The notes: a model not told the origin generated them from the letters alone. Positions 1 to 9,701 are shown, counted from the first letter of the stretch. The stretch is 64,000 nt of DNA from Cellulosilyticum lentocellum DSM 5427 (GCF_000178835.2 NC_015275.1:1323001-1387000), one strand, 5' to 3'. Translations and numbers: made by a program.

Positions 1-2679
1 TTTATAGAAATGAACAGTAATGTCTGTTGGTGGGAGCACCGTTTCTTTTTTATACGTAAATGTTCCATTAAATAAACCTTGCTCATTTTCTGCTTTTACT
101 TTAATAGAAGTTATTGTACCAGTAGCTACATCTTTACCTATTTCGAAGCTTTCACCAGAAGCTACTGAAAAAGCTTCACCATTATCGATTTGGCAGGTAG
201 CACTTATTACATTTTTAAGTATTACTTTAATGGAAAGTGTACTACTTGTATAAGTTGTAGTTGTACTACTGTTTCCAGGCGTTAACGTAACAGAAGGCTT
301 GCCATCCGGATTAGTTGAGGTCCAGACACCCTCTTTATACCACATTTCGCCTTCTACGACAAAACCAGGTTTTTCTTTATCTGGAATTTGTGTAGTACCA
401 TTATTCGTATTAAATATAACCTGAGCTGTTTCGTATTCGGCTGGAAGTGTATAACTATACCAGTTATCTCCTTCGCTATTCATAGTAACACCAGGCCATT
501 TAGGTCCAGTTAATGAAAGTACATCATTATAATAGTAGAGGGATGGGGTAGACCAATCAGCAGGCTTATAAAAATGAACCGTGACTGGTTTACGTTCAGT
601 TTTTAAATAAGAATAAGTTTGTGAGTAAGTACCTAGTGTATTAATAGCTGAAACAGTAATTTTAGTTGTTGTCTCTAGGGCTTCCCCCTTACCAATAGTA
701 ATGATATCCCCATTCTTAACAGTATAAGCTTCATTACCATTAATCATGCAAGTAGCTTCAGTGACATTTTGTAAAGCTACCTTTACATCTAAAGTATCCG
801 TATAATATTTAGTTGTATCGGCAACGTTTCCAGGAGTTAATGTAACAACTGGTGTAAGTGGTTCTTCACCATTTTGTTCAATCAAGATAACACCTGCTGA
901 GCCAGCAGTAAAGGTAACAGAGCCATTAGCTACAGTTGCTTTTGCGCCGGTATAAGCATCTTTTACTGGTGTACCATCTTTAAAGATAGAAGATACATTA
1001 ATTGTTGTACTACCTGTTGCATTTAATGCTACAACGACTTTATCAGAGATACCTTCTTTATTATAGGTGCGACTAAATACATAAGGAGAAGAACTAATAA
1101 CAGTATGAGTACCAGCGCCTATAGAAGGGTGGTTCTTTCTAAAGGTACCAATGATTTGCCAGTGATTAAGTGTTGATTGATTCACACTTGACCAGTTCAT
1201 GTCAGAACGACTTGGTTGATCCTTATCAGAGCACGTTTCGCTGCCAGGTCTATTGGTTTCATCACCATAAAAGATTTGAACACCTCCAGGAGATAAAAGT
1301 AAAGCTGTACCTAAATTAGTCATATTAGCCCTAGTTAAGCCTTCGTCATGAGATGAAATATAACTAAGGACATTCCAATTATCCTTTGTATTAACTTTAC
1401 TTGCAATATCTTGATAAGTATTATTAATAGTATTTAGATTGCCATCTTTAGGGAAGAAGAAGTTAATAAGTGAATCAAATTTACCGGTTTCGAAGTATTC
1501 AGCTTTATATTCTACACCAGTATTATATACTTCACCAGTCATCCAGAAATCATCATCCCAATTAGCACCAGCTTTAGTTGGATTAGCAACACGCCACTCT
1601 TTAAGTGCTGTATTACAAGCATCCTTTAATTGTCCCCAGCGGAATGGTTCTACGTGTTTTGCTGTATCAACTCTGAATCCATCAATACCAAATTCACGCA
1701 CCCAAGCAGCTAACCATTTAATATTATACTCAGTAGGAGCAACGCCTAAATCAGTTCTTAAGCTTTTAGCAGCAGGAACAATCCAGTTATCATAACCAGA
1801 AGTTTCTTGTGACCATTTTGTTTTTAAAAGAGGTGCTAAACCTTGATTGCTAGTTACTTCTGTTTTAAAGTCTGGTAAACCTGCCAGGTTCATACGAAGC
1901 TCTGAATTATCTCCAGCAGTATAGCCAGCTACACCAGCACGAATCCAACCAGAACTCCACCATTTTGCCCAGGCGTCATTGTGTCCAGTGTAATCAAGGA
2001 ATAGGTCATGATAGCTATGCCAAGTTTGCCCATTACTAGGTGACCAATTAAGTAGCTCAGATTTACTATGATTGGTTGGCATAATATCATACTCTGTCAT
2101 ATCTTTCATGCTTAGATAACCAGGGTGATTCATAACAATGTCTAAGATAACACGAATACCTTGTGAGTGCGCTTCATCAACGAATTCTCTCATTTCAGCA
2201 ACTGTTCCCATATTTTTATCCATCATGGTATAGTCAAGTGCATAGTACCCATGATAAGCATAGTGTGCAAAGTCACCACTGTTACCACCACCGACGTAGC
2301 CATGCATTTGCTCATAAGGTGCAGTCATCCAAATAGCATTAACACCTAGATTTTTGAAGTAGCCTTCTTTTAGTTTCTTAGTAAGTCCTGCAACATCTCC
2401 ACCATGAAAAGTACCGATATTTTTACCAGTAGCATCTACTTTGGCACGCCCATAGCTAGTATCATTAGAGGTATTACCATTATAGAAACGGTCTGTCATG
2501 GTAAAATAAACAGTAGCATTATCCCAAGTAAAATAGGGATCATCATCAGTAGAAGTAATGGGAACGTTACCAATCAATGAAGTAGATAAGCTGGCTGCAA
2601 ATAAGTTAGGAAAAATCATAGTAAGTGAGATAAGAATAGAAAGTAAAAACTTAAGAACTGCTTTTTTGGAATGAATCAT
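1..2679 (-). CDS. Secreted alpha-amylase (GH13) with C-terminal starch-binding modules, partial
   Basis: This gene hydrolyses alpha-1,4-glucans such as starch outside the cell. It opens at ATG 2679 after a ribosome site (AAGGGGG) about 10 nt upstream, and stays open for 893 codons to the window edge, so its 3' end is missing. Residues 1-28 form a signal peptide (lysines, then a hydrophobic core). The GH13 motifs are all present: region I DIVMNH (D180-H185), region II GFRVDTAKH with nucleophile D338, region III GEVY with acid/base E383, and region IV SHDE with D445. After the catalytic part come beta-sandwich linkers and a module starting VTVHFYKPADW (about 525-595 bp) that looks like a CBM26 starch-binding domain. 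A second copy begins at the left edge (ITVHFYK). The fold and catalytic call is solid; the CBM family is inferred from the motif. Confidence 0.93.
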   Translation of the reverse strand, partial: MIHSKKAVLKFLLSILISLTMIFPNLFAASLSTSLIGNVPITSTDDDPYFTWDNATVYFTMTDRFYNGNTSNDTSYGRAKVDATGKNIGTFHGGDVAGLTKKLKEGYFKNLGVNAIWMTAPYEQMHGYVGGGNSGDFAHYAYHGYYALDYTMMDKNMGTVAEMREFVDEAHSQGIRVILDIVMNHPGYLSMKDMTEYDIMPTNHSKSELLNWSPSNGQTWHSYHDLFLDYTGHNDAWAKWWSSGWIRAGVAGYTAGDNSELRMNLAGLPDFKTEVTSNQGLAPLLKTKWSQETSGYDNWIVPAAKSLRTDLGVAPTEYNIKWLAAWVREFGIDGFRVDTAKHVEPFRWGQLKDACNTALKEWRVANPTKAGANWDDDFWMTGEVYNTGVEYKAEYFETGKFDSLINFFFPKDGNLNTINNTYQDIASKVNTKDNWNVLSYISSHDEGLTRANMTNLGTALLLSPGGVQIFYGDETNRPGSETCSDKDQPSRSDMNWSSVNQSTLNHWQIIGTFRKNHPSIGAGTHTVISSSPYVFSRTYNKEGISDKVVVALNATGSTTINVSSIFKDGTPVKDAYTGAKATVANGSVTFTAGSAGVILIEQNGEEPLTPVVTLTPGNVADTTKYYTDTLDVKVALQNVTEATCMINGNEAYTVKNGDIITIGKGEALETTTKITVSAINTLGTYSQTYSYLKTERKPVTVHFYKPADWSTPSLYYYNDVLSLTGPKWPGVTMNSEGDNWYSYTLPAEYETAQVIFNTNNGTTQIPDKEKPGFVVEGEMWYKEGVWTSTNPDGKPSVTLTPGNSSTTTTYTSSTLSIKVILKNVISATCQIDNGEAFSVASGESFEIGKDVATGTITSIKVKAENEQGLFNGTFTYKKETVLPPTDITVHFYK

Positions 2680-3106
2680 TATAACTAACCCCCTTATTAA
2701 TATAGATAAATTTTTTGCGCTTAACAGTAAATAAATCCTCCTTTCATTAACTAATAATAACAAGCACAAAATAATGACCAATAAGGACAAAAAATTTACA
2801 CTTTTATTATCTAATTTAAATAATAAAAACACAATGAGAATGCAAAAAAATGACCAAGATGTATAAAAAAGTGACGTAAAATGATACAAAGTAATATTTT
2901 AAACCTATTTTCTTAGATGCGTATGAGATCGAAAGAGATGGGAGAAGTATGTGTATAGATGTGTTTAAAGATAGTGGAATTAATCTTGTAGATTCTTATA
3001 AAATTCATGTGGTTTTTATTATATTTTGCTATATTTAATATGTAGTTCAAAAATTATGTTATCATAAAAGAGTAATAAATAAGGAGTACATATAAGGAGG
3101 CATTTT
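2680..3106. other. Divergent intergenic region between amylase and aldo/keto reductase
   Basis: About 425 bp of very AT-rich DNA separates two divergently transcribed genes. It must hold both promoters. I see the ribosome sites of both genes (AAGGGGG near 2690 on the minus strand, AAGGAGG near 3095 on the plus strand). I see no convincing paired -35/-10 boxes, no clear cre site and no small gene. Confidence 0.5.
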
Positions 3107-4093
3107 ATGAGTTATGTAGCAGATAAAAATAGATACCAAGAAATGAAATATAATCGTTGTGGGAAAAGTGGCTTGTTACTTCCGGCTATTACTTTAGGGT
3201 TATGGCATAATTTTGGAGATGAAAATAGTTTAGCCAATGTAAAGGAAATGCTTTTTGGAGCTTTTGATATGGGTATTACGCATTTTGATCTAGCAAATAA
3301 TTATGGTCCAAGTGCAGGCTCGGCAGAAAGCAACTTTGGAGAGGTGATGCGTACAGACCTTAAGCCATACAGAGATGAACTTGTGATTTCTACTAAAGCA
3401 GGCTATGGTATGTGGGAAGGACCATATGGAGATGGTGGTTCAAAGAAATATTTAATTTCTTCTTTAGATCAAAGCTTAAAACGAATGAACTTAGATTATG
3501 TAGATATTTTCTATCATCATAGAAGAGATCCAGAAACACCAATGGAAGAAACAGTAGAAGCATTAAAAAGTATTTTAGATCAAGGGAAAGCCTTATATGT
3601 AGGGATTTCTAATTACAATGCAGAAGATACTAGAACAATGATTAAACTTATGAAAGAGGCAGGGGTAAGGTGCCTGATTCATCAGATGTTCTATAATATG
3701 TTAGAACGTCATAATGAAAAGGTTATAGATGTGTTAGAACAAGAGCAAGTGGGTGCTATTGCATTTTCACCTTTAGCACAAGGCCGTTTAACTAATAAAT
3801 ATTTTAATGGTATTCCAGCGGATTCAAGAGCAGCAGGAACAAGTCCTTTCTTAAATAAAGAGGGGATTACAGATGAGCTTTTAAAGAAAACAAAAGCACT
3901 TAATGACTTAGCAGAAAGCCGTGGTCAAAGTTTATCTCAGATGGCTTTAGCATGGACACTTAGAGGTCATGTGACTTCTGTTATTATAGGAGCTAGCAAG
4001 CTTTCTCAGATTAAAGAAAATGTAGGGGCTATTCAAAAATTAGACTTTACAGCAGAGGAACTTCAAGCAATTGATAAGATTTTATTAGGTTAA
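3107..4093 (+). CDS. Aldo/keto reductase, YghZ-like
   Basis: This is an NADPH-dependent aldehyde reductase of the aldo/keto reductase superfamily, most like YghZ/AKR14 (L-glyceraldehyde 3-phosphate reductase). It is 328 aa, the usual length. The tetrad is visible: D61 in THFDLANNYG, Y66, K97 in ISTKAGYGMW and H138 in IFYHHRRD. The long loop with GPSAGSAESNFGE and MWEGPYGDGGSKKY is typical of the YghZ subgroup, and the C-terminal IIGASKLSQIKENVGA is the cofactor-binding segment. A strong ribosome site (AAGGAGG) sits 8 nt before the ATG. The gene is monocistronic: it runs into a bidirectional terminator at 4116-4168. The natural substrate cannot be told from sequence. Confidence 0.9.
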   Translation: MSYVADKNRYQEMKYNRCGKSGLLLPAITLGLWHNFGDENSLANVKEMLFGAFDMGITHFDLANNYGPSAGSAESNFGEVMRTDLKPYRDELVISTKAGYGMWEGPYGDGGSKKYLISSLDQSLKRMNLDYVDIFYHHRRDPETPMEETVEALKSILDQGKALYVGISNYNAEDTRTMIKLMKEAGVRCLIHQMFYNMLERHNEKVIDVLEQEQVGAIAFSPLAQGRLTNKYFNGIPADSRAAGTSPFLNKEGITDELLKKTKALNDLAESRGQSLSQMALAWTLRGHVTSVIIGASKLSQIKENVGAIQKLDFTAEELQAIDKILLG

Positions 4094-4115
4094 GTAATAG
4101 GCTCATTTAAAGAGT

Positions 4116-4168
4116 AAAATAGGATATAGGCTATGGAAAAATAAACTCCATAACCTATATCCTATTTT
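4116..4168. terminator. Bidirectional intrinsic terminator
   Basis: A near-perfect inverted repeat (AAAATAGGATATAGG on one arm, CCTATATCCTATTTT on the other) lies between two convergent genes. It overlaps the stop codon of the minus-strand gene at 4162. A- and T-runs on both sides let it serve both strands. Confidence 0.85.
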
Positions 4169-4761
4169 GTTTCGTTCAAAGTAGTTTTCATTAAATCAGC
4201 CATGGCAAGGGTGATTTCTTCATCAAAGTTAGTCTTGGAAGTCTCGATAGCGGCTTTTAGTGTTTTTAAATCAGCAGAGTCTAAGGGGATATCGCTATAT
4301 TCAGTTTTAGCAAGTTTTAAGATGTTTTGATGTAGCTCATCTAAATCACTAAAGAGACTATCTCTGAGAAAGTCATAGGGTTCATAGTAAAAGGTTTCAA
4401 TCTCATAGAGGGTATCAATATCAAAAGAATCAGTTGTTTCATAAGTAGATTGGGCTTCATTATAGGTATCATAAAGGTAATTTCCTGAATCAGAAATTTC
4501 TAAGATGGCATGATAAACCTTATTGTAGCTAGAATTAACCACATAAGTACTTCTGCCTTCTTGAATAACCTCATAGCTATAATCAGGGTATTTTGTTGAA
4601 TCAGAAGCAGGACTAATAAGTCCGGAAATCCAACGACCAATAATTCCTACAATAATAGTAAGTACAATAAAAATATGTGGCCAAAATCTCCAAATAACTA
4701 AGGAAGGAATATCAATTTTAGAATCCCTAAAGAGTTTCTCCCTATAGTTATTTCGTGACAT
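4162..4761 (-). CDS. Membrane-anchored hypothetical protein
   Basis: I do not recognise a family. The 199-aa product has a short charged N-terminus and one clear transmembrane segment at about residues 28-50 (IFIVLTIIVGIIGRWISGLI). A mainly acidic, tyrosine-rich extracellular or luminal part follows, including an alpha-helical stretch rich in Asp, Glu and Leu. Its start lies three nucleotides after the stop of a 37-codon gene at 4765-4878, so the pair is very likely co-transcribed and translationally coupled. The stop codon is inside a bidirectional terminator. Confidence 0.7.
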   Translation of the reverse strand: MSRNNYREKLFRDSKIDIPSLVIWRFWPHIFIVLTIIVGIIGRWISGLISPASDSTKYPDYSYEVIQEGRSTYVVNSSYNKVYHAILEISDSGNYLYDTYNEAQSTYETTDSFDIDTLYEIETFYYEPYDFLRDSLFSDLDELHQNILKLAKTEYSDIPLDSADLKTLKAAIETSKTNFDEEITLAMADLMKTTLNETK

Positions 4762-4764
4762 TTG

Positions 4765-4878
4765 TTACCACTCTAATTTTTCAAGTAAAGAAAGTTCATC
4801 ATTTTTTGCTTTTTCTTTAAGTTGTTTTTCATATTGGCGACGTTGCTTTAGAAATTCATTTTGAGCTTTAGTTTTCAT
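4765..4878 (-). CDS. Small highly charged protein, 37 aa
   Basis: A 37-codon frame starts at ATG 4878 behind a good ribosome site (TAAGGAG). It encodes a very hydrophilic, lysine- and glutamine-rich helix (starts MKTKAQNEFLKQRRQYEK, ends LLEKLEW). It ends 3 nt before the start of the membrane protein at 4761, suggesting a two-gene operon. No function is recognised. The ribosome site, the spacing and the helical composition are why it is called real. Confidence 0.6.
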   Translation of the reverse strand: MKTKAQNEFLKQRRQYEKQLKEKAKNDELSLLEKLEW

Positions 4879-5116
4879 AAGTAGTCTCCTTATAAATGAT
4901 AAAAATATGTAGAATATTAAGATTATTATATAGTGAGTAGGTTAAACAATCAATTTAAATAAAAAAATTTAAAATTGATATCTCTATAGAGGAAATGCTG
5001 TGTACTGCAATAGGAATTAAAGATTCAAAACTAAAGAGAGTTAGTATATAATAGCTTTATAAATACTTAGGCTATTATAGAAAGCAAATAAAATACATAA
5101 ATAAAGGAGATAGATC

Positions 5117-5530
5117 ATGAACAGTAAGGTAGATGAAGCATTAGCCCTTTTTAAAGAAGGTTTTTCTTGTTCACAAGCTGTATTTGCAGCTTATGCTAAA
5201 GATTTAGGTATGGATTATGAAATGGCCCTTAAAGTATCACAAGCTTTTGGTGGCGGTATGGGTGGTATGAGAGGTGAATGTGGAGCTGTAACAGGTGCCT
5301 ACATGGTGATTAGCCTTTTATATGGTAGAACTAAAGCTGAAGATGGAGAAGCAAGACTTAAGACCTTTACCATGGTAAAAGATTTTGCAAAACGCTTCAA
5401 AGAAAAACAAGGAAGTACAGTATGTCGTGATTTATTAGAAAATAAATCAGGTAGCCATTATGATATGTGTAGTGATTATGTAAAAGATGCATGCATCATT
5501 TTAGAAGAGATTTTAGAAGAATATAAATAA
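5117..5530 (+). CDS. C_GCAxxG_C_C family redox-type protein
   Basis: The 137-aa product matches the C_GCAxxG_C_C family, small cysteine proteins thought to bind a metal or act in redox reactions. The defining pattern is visible: an N-terminal FSCSQAVFAAY cysteine, then ECGAVTGAYM (GCAxxG-like, here CGAVTG), then TVCRDLL, and YDMCSDYVKDACIILEE near the end. The ribosome site AAGGAGA stands 7 nt before the ATG. It is monocistronic and closed by the strong hairpin at 5559-5604. The family is well known but its biochemical role is not established. Confidence 0.85.
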   Translation: MNSKVDEALALFKEGFSCSQAVFAAYAKDLGMDYEMALKVSQAFGGGMGGMRGECGAVTGAYMVISLLYGRTKAEDGEARLKTFTMVKDFAKRFKEKQGSTVCRDLLENKSGSHYDMCSDYVKDACIILEEILEEYK

Positions 5531-5558
5531 ATGATAATAGTTGATACATAGGGGCTCA

Positions 5559-5604
5559 TATAAAAGCACTAACTTTTTTAGAAAAGTTAGTGCTTTTATA
5601 TAAG
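5559..5604 (+). terminator. Intrinsic terminator
   Basis: A 19-bp perfect stem (TATAAAAGCACTAACTTTT paired with its complement at 5582-5600) follows the cysteine-motif gene by about 28 bp. The U-rich 3' arm makes it a strong terminator. Confidence 0.85.
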
Positions 5605-5794
5605 AAACCTTTCTTAGCCAATAGAGAGGTGCATTTTCATTTTCTTACTTGGTAGGTAGGCCTCATTAAAATACTACCAATAGGTATAAAATAATTAGAA
5701 AAATACTGGGGATGGAATACAAATTAGTCTGACTTTATAATCAGTATATAAGCAGTCGACTGATTTGATTTAATAAATAACAGGGAGGAAGAAA

Positions 5795-6832
5795 ATGAAA
5801 TATTTATCTAGACCATTAATAGATTGGGCGATTCATGAAATTGAAACCAAGTACCCAGAAGATATCAGTATATTAGTAGGTCATAAAGGATGGCGTATAC
5901 CAGAAGATGGGGAAGAGGTGGCTTTTAACTTTTTCATTCCAGCTACCGATAAAGGCTATTCTTTAGCACAAACCTTCATCATTAATGAAATTGGCTATGA
6001 TTTATTTCCTATGTCATGGGAAAGAGTAGAAGGCCTCGCTGAAGTAAATGAAAGTTTAACCACTTGCCTTGCTGATGGTATTATTTTATATGCCAGGAAT
6101 GAGAAAGACAAAGCACGCTTTATTCAATTACAACAGGCATTAAAAGACCACTTAGCAGACCACAGTTTTACTTTTAATAAGGCTTTAGAAAAGATTAATA
6201 GTGCCATGGAACTTTATAAAACTATGGCATTTGAGGAGTCCTTATGCCATGTGAGAAAGGGAGCAGGTTTTATAAGCCAATATTTAGTCGAAGCGATAGC
6301 AACAAGCAATGGGACTTATATGAAAAATGGCCCACAAGATATCATTTCAACATTAAAAGATTTTAAGCAAGTACCTGTGCATTTCATAGGGTTATATGAG
6401 CAGTTGATTAAAGCTGAACAAGTAGAAGTAATCAAAACACTAAGTTATGAGCTCATCAAGATGACAAGGGACTTTTTTTCAAGTAAAGATACAAGAGTAA
6501 TAAAAGAAGAAGAGTGTGAGTTTCAGGATTTGGCTGCATGGTATGAAGAAGGGCGTTATACTTTTAGACGTATTGGCTATTATTGTGAACAAAATGACCC
6601 ATTTAACAGTTTTTCTTGGGGATATCATTTTCAGCGTGAATTTGATTGTATTCAAAAGGATTTTGGACTTAAGGAAATGGATTTGCTAGGGGTATTTAAT
6701 CCAAATGACCTATCCATTTTTAAAGAAAGGTTAGATGAGATTGAAGCATATATTGTATCTGAAATAAAAGCACATGGAGTAAAAATACGAATTTATGATA
6801 CCTTAGAGGCATTTTTAAATCATATGAATTAA
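5795..6832 (+). CDS. Hypothetical protein, possibly nucleotidyltransferase/HEPN-like
   Basis: No family is recognised with confidence in this 345-aa soluble protein. There is no signal peptide or membrane segment. The N-terminal 100 residues alternate strands and helices (DWAIHEIETKYPEDISILVGHKG, then LADGIILYARNEKDKARF), which loosely recalls a degenerate nucleotidyltransferase. The middle part (NSAMELYKTMAFEESLCHVRK) recalls a helical HEPN-type bundle. No catalytic GS..D.D motif is seen, so activity is doubtful. The ribosome site AGGGAGG precedes ATG 5795. It is followed 16 bp later by a small HTH gene, so the two are probably one operon. Confidence 0.6.
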   Translation: MKYLSRPLIDWAIHEIETKYPEDISILVGHKGWRIPEDGEEVAFNFFIPATDKGYSLAQTFIINEIGYDLFPMSWERVEGLAEVNESLTTCLADGIILYARNEKDKARFIQLQQALKDHLADHSFTFNKALEKINSAMELYKTMAFEESLCHVRKGAGFISQYLVEAIATSNGTYMKNGPQDIISTLKDFKQVPVHFIGLYEQLIKAEQVEVIKTLSYELIKMTRDFFSSKDTRVIKEEECEFQDLAAWYEEGRYTFRRIGYYCEQNDPFNSFSWGYHFQREFDCIQKDFGLKEMDLLGVFNPNDLSIFKERLDEIEAYIVSEIKAHGVKIRIYDTLEAFLNHMN

Positions 6833-6848
6833 GAAAGGGCGATGTGCA

Positions 6849-7112
6849 GTGAAATACAAAAATGCCGCTGATATTTTGCCTGATCAACTTCTGAGAGAAG
6901 TGCAAAAGTATACTTCAGGAGAGGCTCTTTATATACCTAAATACAAAGCTCGCAAAAAGTGGGGAGAAGGTTCAGGTGCTAAAGCTTTTTATGATAAGCG
7001 AAATGAAGAAATTCGTATAAAATTCGCTAGTAAAATAGCTATTGACGTATTAGCAGAGGAATATAATCTTTCAGTAGAAACGATTAAAAAGATTGTTTAT
7101 AACAATAAATAA
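6849..7112 (+). CDS. Small helix-turn-helix protein, CD3324-like
   Basis: This 87-aa protein resembles the CD3324/Mor-like family of small DNA-binding proteins. The sequence starts with a conserved segment (MKYKNAADILPDQLLREVQKY), continues with a lysine-rich strand (YIPKYKARKKWG) and ends in a helix-turn-helix (IAIDVLAEEYNLSVETIKKIV). The start is GTG 6849, preceded by AAAGGG. It lies 16 bp after the hypothetical gene at 5795-6832 and is probably co-transcribed. The regulated target is unknown. Confidence 0.75.
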   Translation: MKYKNAADILPDQLLREVQKYTSGEALYIPKYKARKKWGEGSGAKAFYDKRNEEIRIKFASKIAIDVLAEEYNLSVETIKKIVYNNK

Positions 7113-7207
7113 TCTTTTTAGAAACTTGTAATAGAAGTGAAATACAAACTAATAGGTGAGTTGTGTTATAATGAGGGCGAATACTTATGAGGTAAGGAGG
7201 ATGGAAC

Positions 7208-8050
7208 ATGGATATTATGACATCATTAGAAGCTATGACAGCTAAGCTCGATCGCATAGGTAGGAGGTCTATAGGCCTTATTATGACAAAGGGTGCTTTA
7301 CATGAAGGGCATATAGCTTTGATAAAAGCAGCAAGAGCTGAAAATGAATATATTATAGTAAGTAGTTTCTTGCATCCACATGAGTTTTCTTCTGAAGAAG
7401 CTTATAAGCTCTATCCTAGACAGGTGGAGGAAGATCAGGAAATAGCTAGTAAAGCAGGAGTAGACTTTTTCTTTTGTCCAAGTTATGAAGGACTTTATCC
7501 TAATGGTAGTAGTACTTATGTAAGTATCTATACACCACTTATGAATCGTCTTGAGGGTCAAATACATCCTAAGTATTATCAAAGCTTTTTAACTACGGCA
7601 AATTTACTACTAAGTTGTATTAGACCACAGCGTTACTATATCAGTGAAAAGGATTTTCAAAAAAAAGCCTTACTTAGTCAGCTTATACGTGATTTTCACT
7701 ATGTTTGTGAAATAAGAGTCTTACCTACCGAGAGAGAAGCAGATGGACTTATTATAGGAAGTAGAAATACTTTATTAGAGCCAGAAGAAAGGCGATTAGC
7801 ACCGCTTCTTTATCATACGCTTAAAAAAGCAGAGTTAGCTTATCAAAGAGGAAATATTAGTAGTTATAAGCTTAAATTACTTTTAGAGACAGAAATAAAG
7901 CGCTATTATCGTATTCAGCTAGAATATGTGGATGTGTTAGAAATAGAACGCCTGACAAGTATAGAAACCATTATTGAAGAAGCGCTTATAGTAATGAGTA
8001 TACGTCTAGGGAGCGTAAGGCTTTCAGATTATATTTATCTTAATAAATAA
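7208..8050 (+). CDS. Divergent pantothenate synthetase (PanC) homologue
   Basis: PanC joins pantoate and beta-alanine using ATP. At 280 aa this protein has PanC length and layout: MTKGALHEGH (ATP-binding HxGH), LYPRQVEED, LYPNGSSTYV, EKDFQKKALL (KD of the ATP site) and GSRN near residue 180. Several pantoate-site positions are changed: the usual FVNPxQF is SFLHPHEF, the usual SRPGHFRGV is QIHPKYYQS, and SSRN is GSRN. No panB or panD is adjacent; the TPP-controlled thiC follows instead. The ribosome site is AAGGAGG, 8 nt before ATG. Homology to PanC is clear. Whether it still makes pantothenate is open. Confidence 0.8.
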   Translation: MDIMTSLEAMTAKLDRIGRRSIGLIMTKGALHEGHIALIKAARAENEYIIVSSFLHPHEFSSEEAYKLYPRQVEEDQEIASKAGVDFFFCPSYEGLYPNGSSTYVSIYTPLMNRLEGQIHPKYYQSFLTTANLLLSCIRPQRYYISEKDFQKKALLSQLIRDFHYVCEIRVLPTEREADGLIIGSRNTLLEPEERRLAPLLYHTLKKAELAYQRGNISSYKLKLLLETEIKRYYRIQLEYVDVLEIERLTSIETIIEEALIVMSIRLGSVRLSDYIYLNK

Positions 8051-8126
8051 AGGTTGATTTAGAAGAAATATTCTGATATGATTTGCTTGTATGAAATTAA
8101 TATTTAAATAATACATAAAATAAGAA

Positions 8127-8218
8127 AAAGGGGAGTCTGTGCGACAGGCTGAGAGGAAACTAAAGTTTCGACCCATAACCTGATTCAGATCATGCTGACG
8201 TAGGGAAATATTCGAGGA
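8127..8218 (+). promoter_or_regulatory. TPP riboswitch (THI element) controlling thiC
   Basis: The canonical TPP aptamer is present: a GGGAGTCTG arm, the CTGAGAGG core at 8149-8156, a small P3a hairpin, the ACCC box, ACCTGATTCAGATCATG, and GACGTAGGGA before 8216. It lies in the leader of thiC and is followed by a terminator hairpin at 8244-8281, so it should switch transcription off when thiamine pyrophosphate is abundant. Confidence 0.95.
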
Positions 8219-8243
8219 TAGCACTTCGAAAGAAGTGTAAGTA

Positions 8244-8281
8244 ACAGGATATGCCGAAGCCAGCATATCCTGTCTTTATTT
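8244..8281 (+). terminator. Riboswitch expression-platform terminator
   Basis: An 11-bp perfect stem (ACAGGATATGC at 8244-8254 with GCATATCCTGT at 8263-8273) is followed by CTTTATTTT. It stands 26 nt after the TPP aptamer, with a small hairpin (CACTTC-GAAA-GAAGTG) between. This is the expected OFF-state terminator upstream of thiC. Confidence 0.85.
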
Positions 8282-8393
8282 TAAGCTAAGAAGGTGAAGT
8301 ATTTTTTAGTTAAAGGGCTATTAGCTCTATAAATAAAGTTTCAAATGGATATGTAAGGTTACAGAGAAACTCCCTTTAAAAAGGAGAGATTAC

Positions 8394-9701
8394 ATGAAAT
8401 ATCATACACAAATGGAAGCCGCAAAGAAAGGTATAATCACTAAGGAAATGGAGATTGTAGCTAAAAAAGAGTATATGGAAGTAGAAAAGCTTAGGGCCTT
8501 AGTAGCAAAAGGTGAAGTGGCTATCCCATGCAACATTTATCACAAATCTCTTTCTCCAGAGGGAATTGGTACGGGTCTTAAAACCAAGATCAATGTCAAT
8601 TTGGGGATATCAGGAGATTGCAAAAACTATGAAGTAGAATTTGAAAAGGTGAAGGTGGCACTTAAGTTTGGTGTGGAAGCTATTATGGATCTTAGTAATT
8701 ATGGGAAAACAAATACCTTTCGTAAGCAACTTATTGAGATGTCTACAGCTATGATTGGTACAGTACCTATGTATGATGCTATTGGGTACTTGGAAAAAGA
8801 TTTAGTACATATTACACCACAGGATTTCTTAAAGGTCGTAGAAGCTCATGCCAAAGAGGGTGTTGACTTTATGACGATTCATGCAGGGATTAATAGACGT
8901 GCAGTAGAAGCTTTTAAACGTGAAGGACGTAAGATGAATATTGTTTCTAGAGGTGGTTCTCTCTTGTTTGCTTGGATGGAGATGACAGGAAATGAAAATC
9001 CATTTTATGAATATTATGATGACGTATTAGAAATTTTAAGACGTTATGATGTTACCATTAGTCTTGGAGATGCCTTAAGGCCAGGATGTCTAGAAGATAG
9101 TTCAGATGCAGGACAAATCGGAGAGCTTATTGAACTTGGCTATCTAACTAAGAGAGCATGGGCAAAAGACGTGCAGGTTATGGTAGAAGGCCCAGGTCAT
9201 ATGGCAATGAACGAAATAGAGGCCAATATGAAACTACAAAAACGTCTATGTCATAATGCACCTTTTTATGTATTAGGACCATTAGTAACAGATATCTTCC
9301 CCGGTTATGACCATATTACTTCAGCCATCGGTGGTGCTATAGCAGCAGCTAGTGGTGCTGATTTCTTGTGTTATGTGACACCAGCTGAACACCTAAGATT
9401 ACCGGATGTAAGTGATGTTAAAGAAGGAATCATAGCAAGTAAAATTGCAGCGCATGCAGCAGATATTGCTAAGGGCTTACCACATGCAAGAGATTTAGAT
9501 AACAAGATGGCAGAAGCAAGACAAAAGTTAGATTGGGAAGAAATGTTCGAAGTAGCTTTTGATGGAGATAAGGCTAGGGATTACTTTGAAAGTATGCCAC
9601 CAGCTGAAAAACACAGTTGTTCTATGTGCGGTAAAATGTGTGCTGTTAGAACAACCAATCGCATCTTAGAAGGTAAAACAGTGGAATTACATGAAGAGTA
9701 A
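8394..9701 (+). CDS. thiC: Phosphomethylpyrimidine synthase ThiC
   Basis: ThiC is the radical-SAM-type enzyme that converts aminoimidazole ribotide into HMP phosphate for thiamine synthesis in the cytosol. At 435 aa this is the short bacterial/archaeal form. Family blocks are all visible: [86 protein letters not shown] and [11 protein letters not shown]. The cluster-binding cysteines near the C-terminus are C409, C412 and C416 (CSMCGKMC), a C-x2-C-x3-C spacing. The ribosome site AAGGAGAG precedes ATG 8394. Transcription is under the TPP riboswitch at 8127-8218. ThiW follows after a second structured leader. Confidence 0.97.
   Translation: MKYHTQMEAAKKGIITKEMEIVAKKEYMEVEKLRALVAKGEVAIPCNIYHKSLSPEGIGTGLKTKINVNLGISGDCKNYEVEFEKVKVALKFGVEAIMDLSNYGKTNTFRKQLIEMSTAMIGTVPMYDAIGYLEKDLVHITPQDFLKVVEAHAKEGVDFMTIHAGINRRAVEAFKREGRKMNIVSRGGSLLFAWMEMTGNENPFYEYYDDVLEILRRYDVTISLGDALRPGCLEDSSDAGQIGELIELGYLTKRAWAKDVQVMVEGPGHMAMNEIEANMKLQKRLCHNAPFYVLGPLVTDIFPGYDHITSAIGGAIAAASGADFLCYVTPAEHLRLPDVSDVKEGIIASKIAAHAADIAKGLPHARDLDNKMAEARQKLDWEEMFEVAFDGDKARDYFESMPPAEKHSCSMCGKMCAVRTTNRILEGKTVELHEE

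Noticed and set aside
20-2349. Open frames on the plus strand across the left end
   Set aside because: They are shadows of the minus-strand amylase gene, which has catalytic motifs, a signal peptide and a ribosome site.
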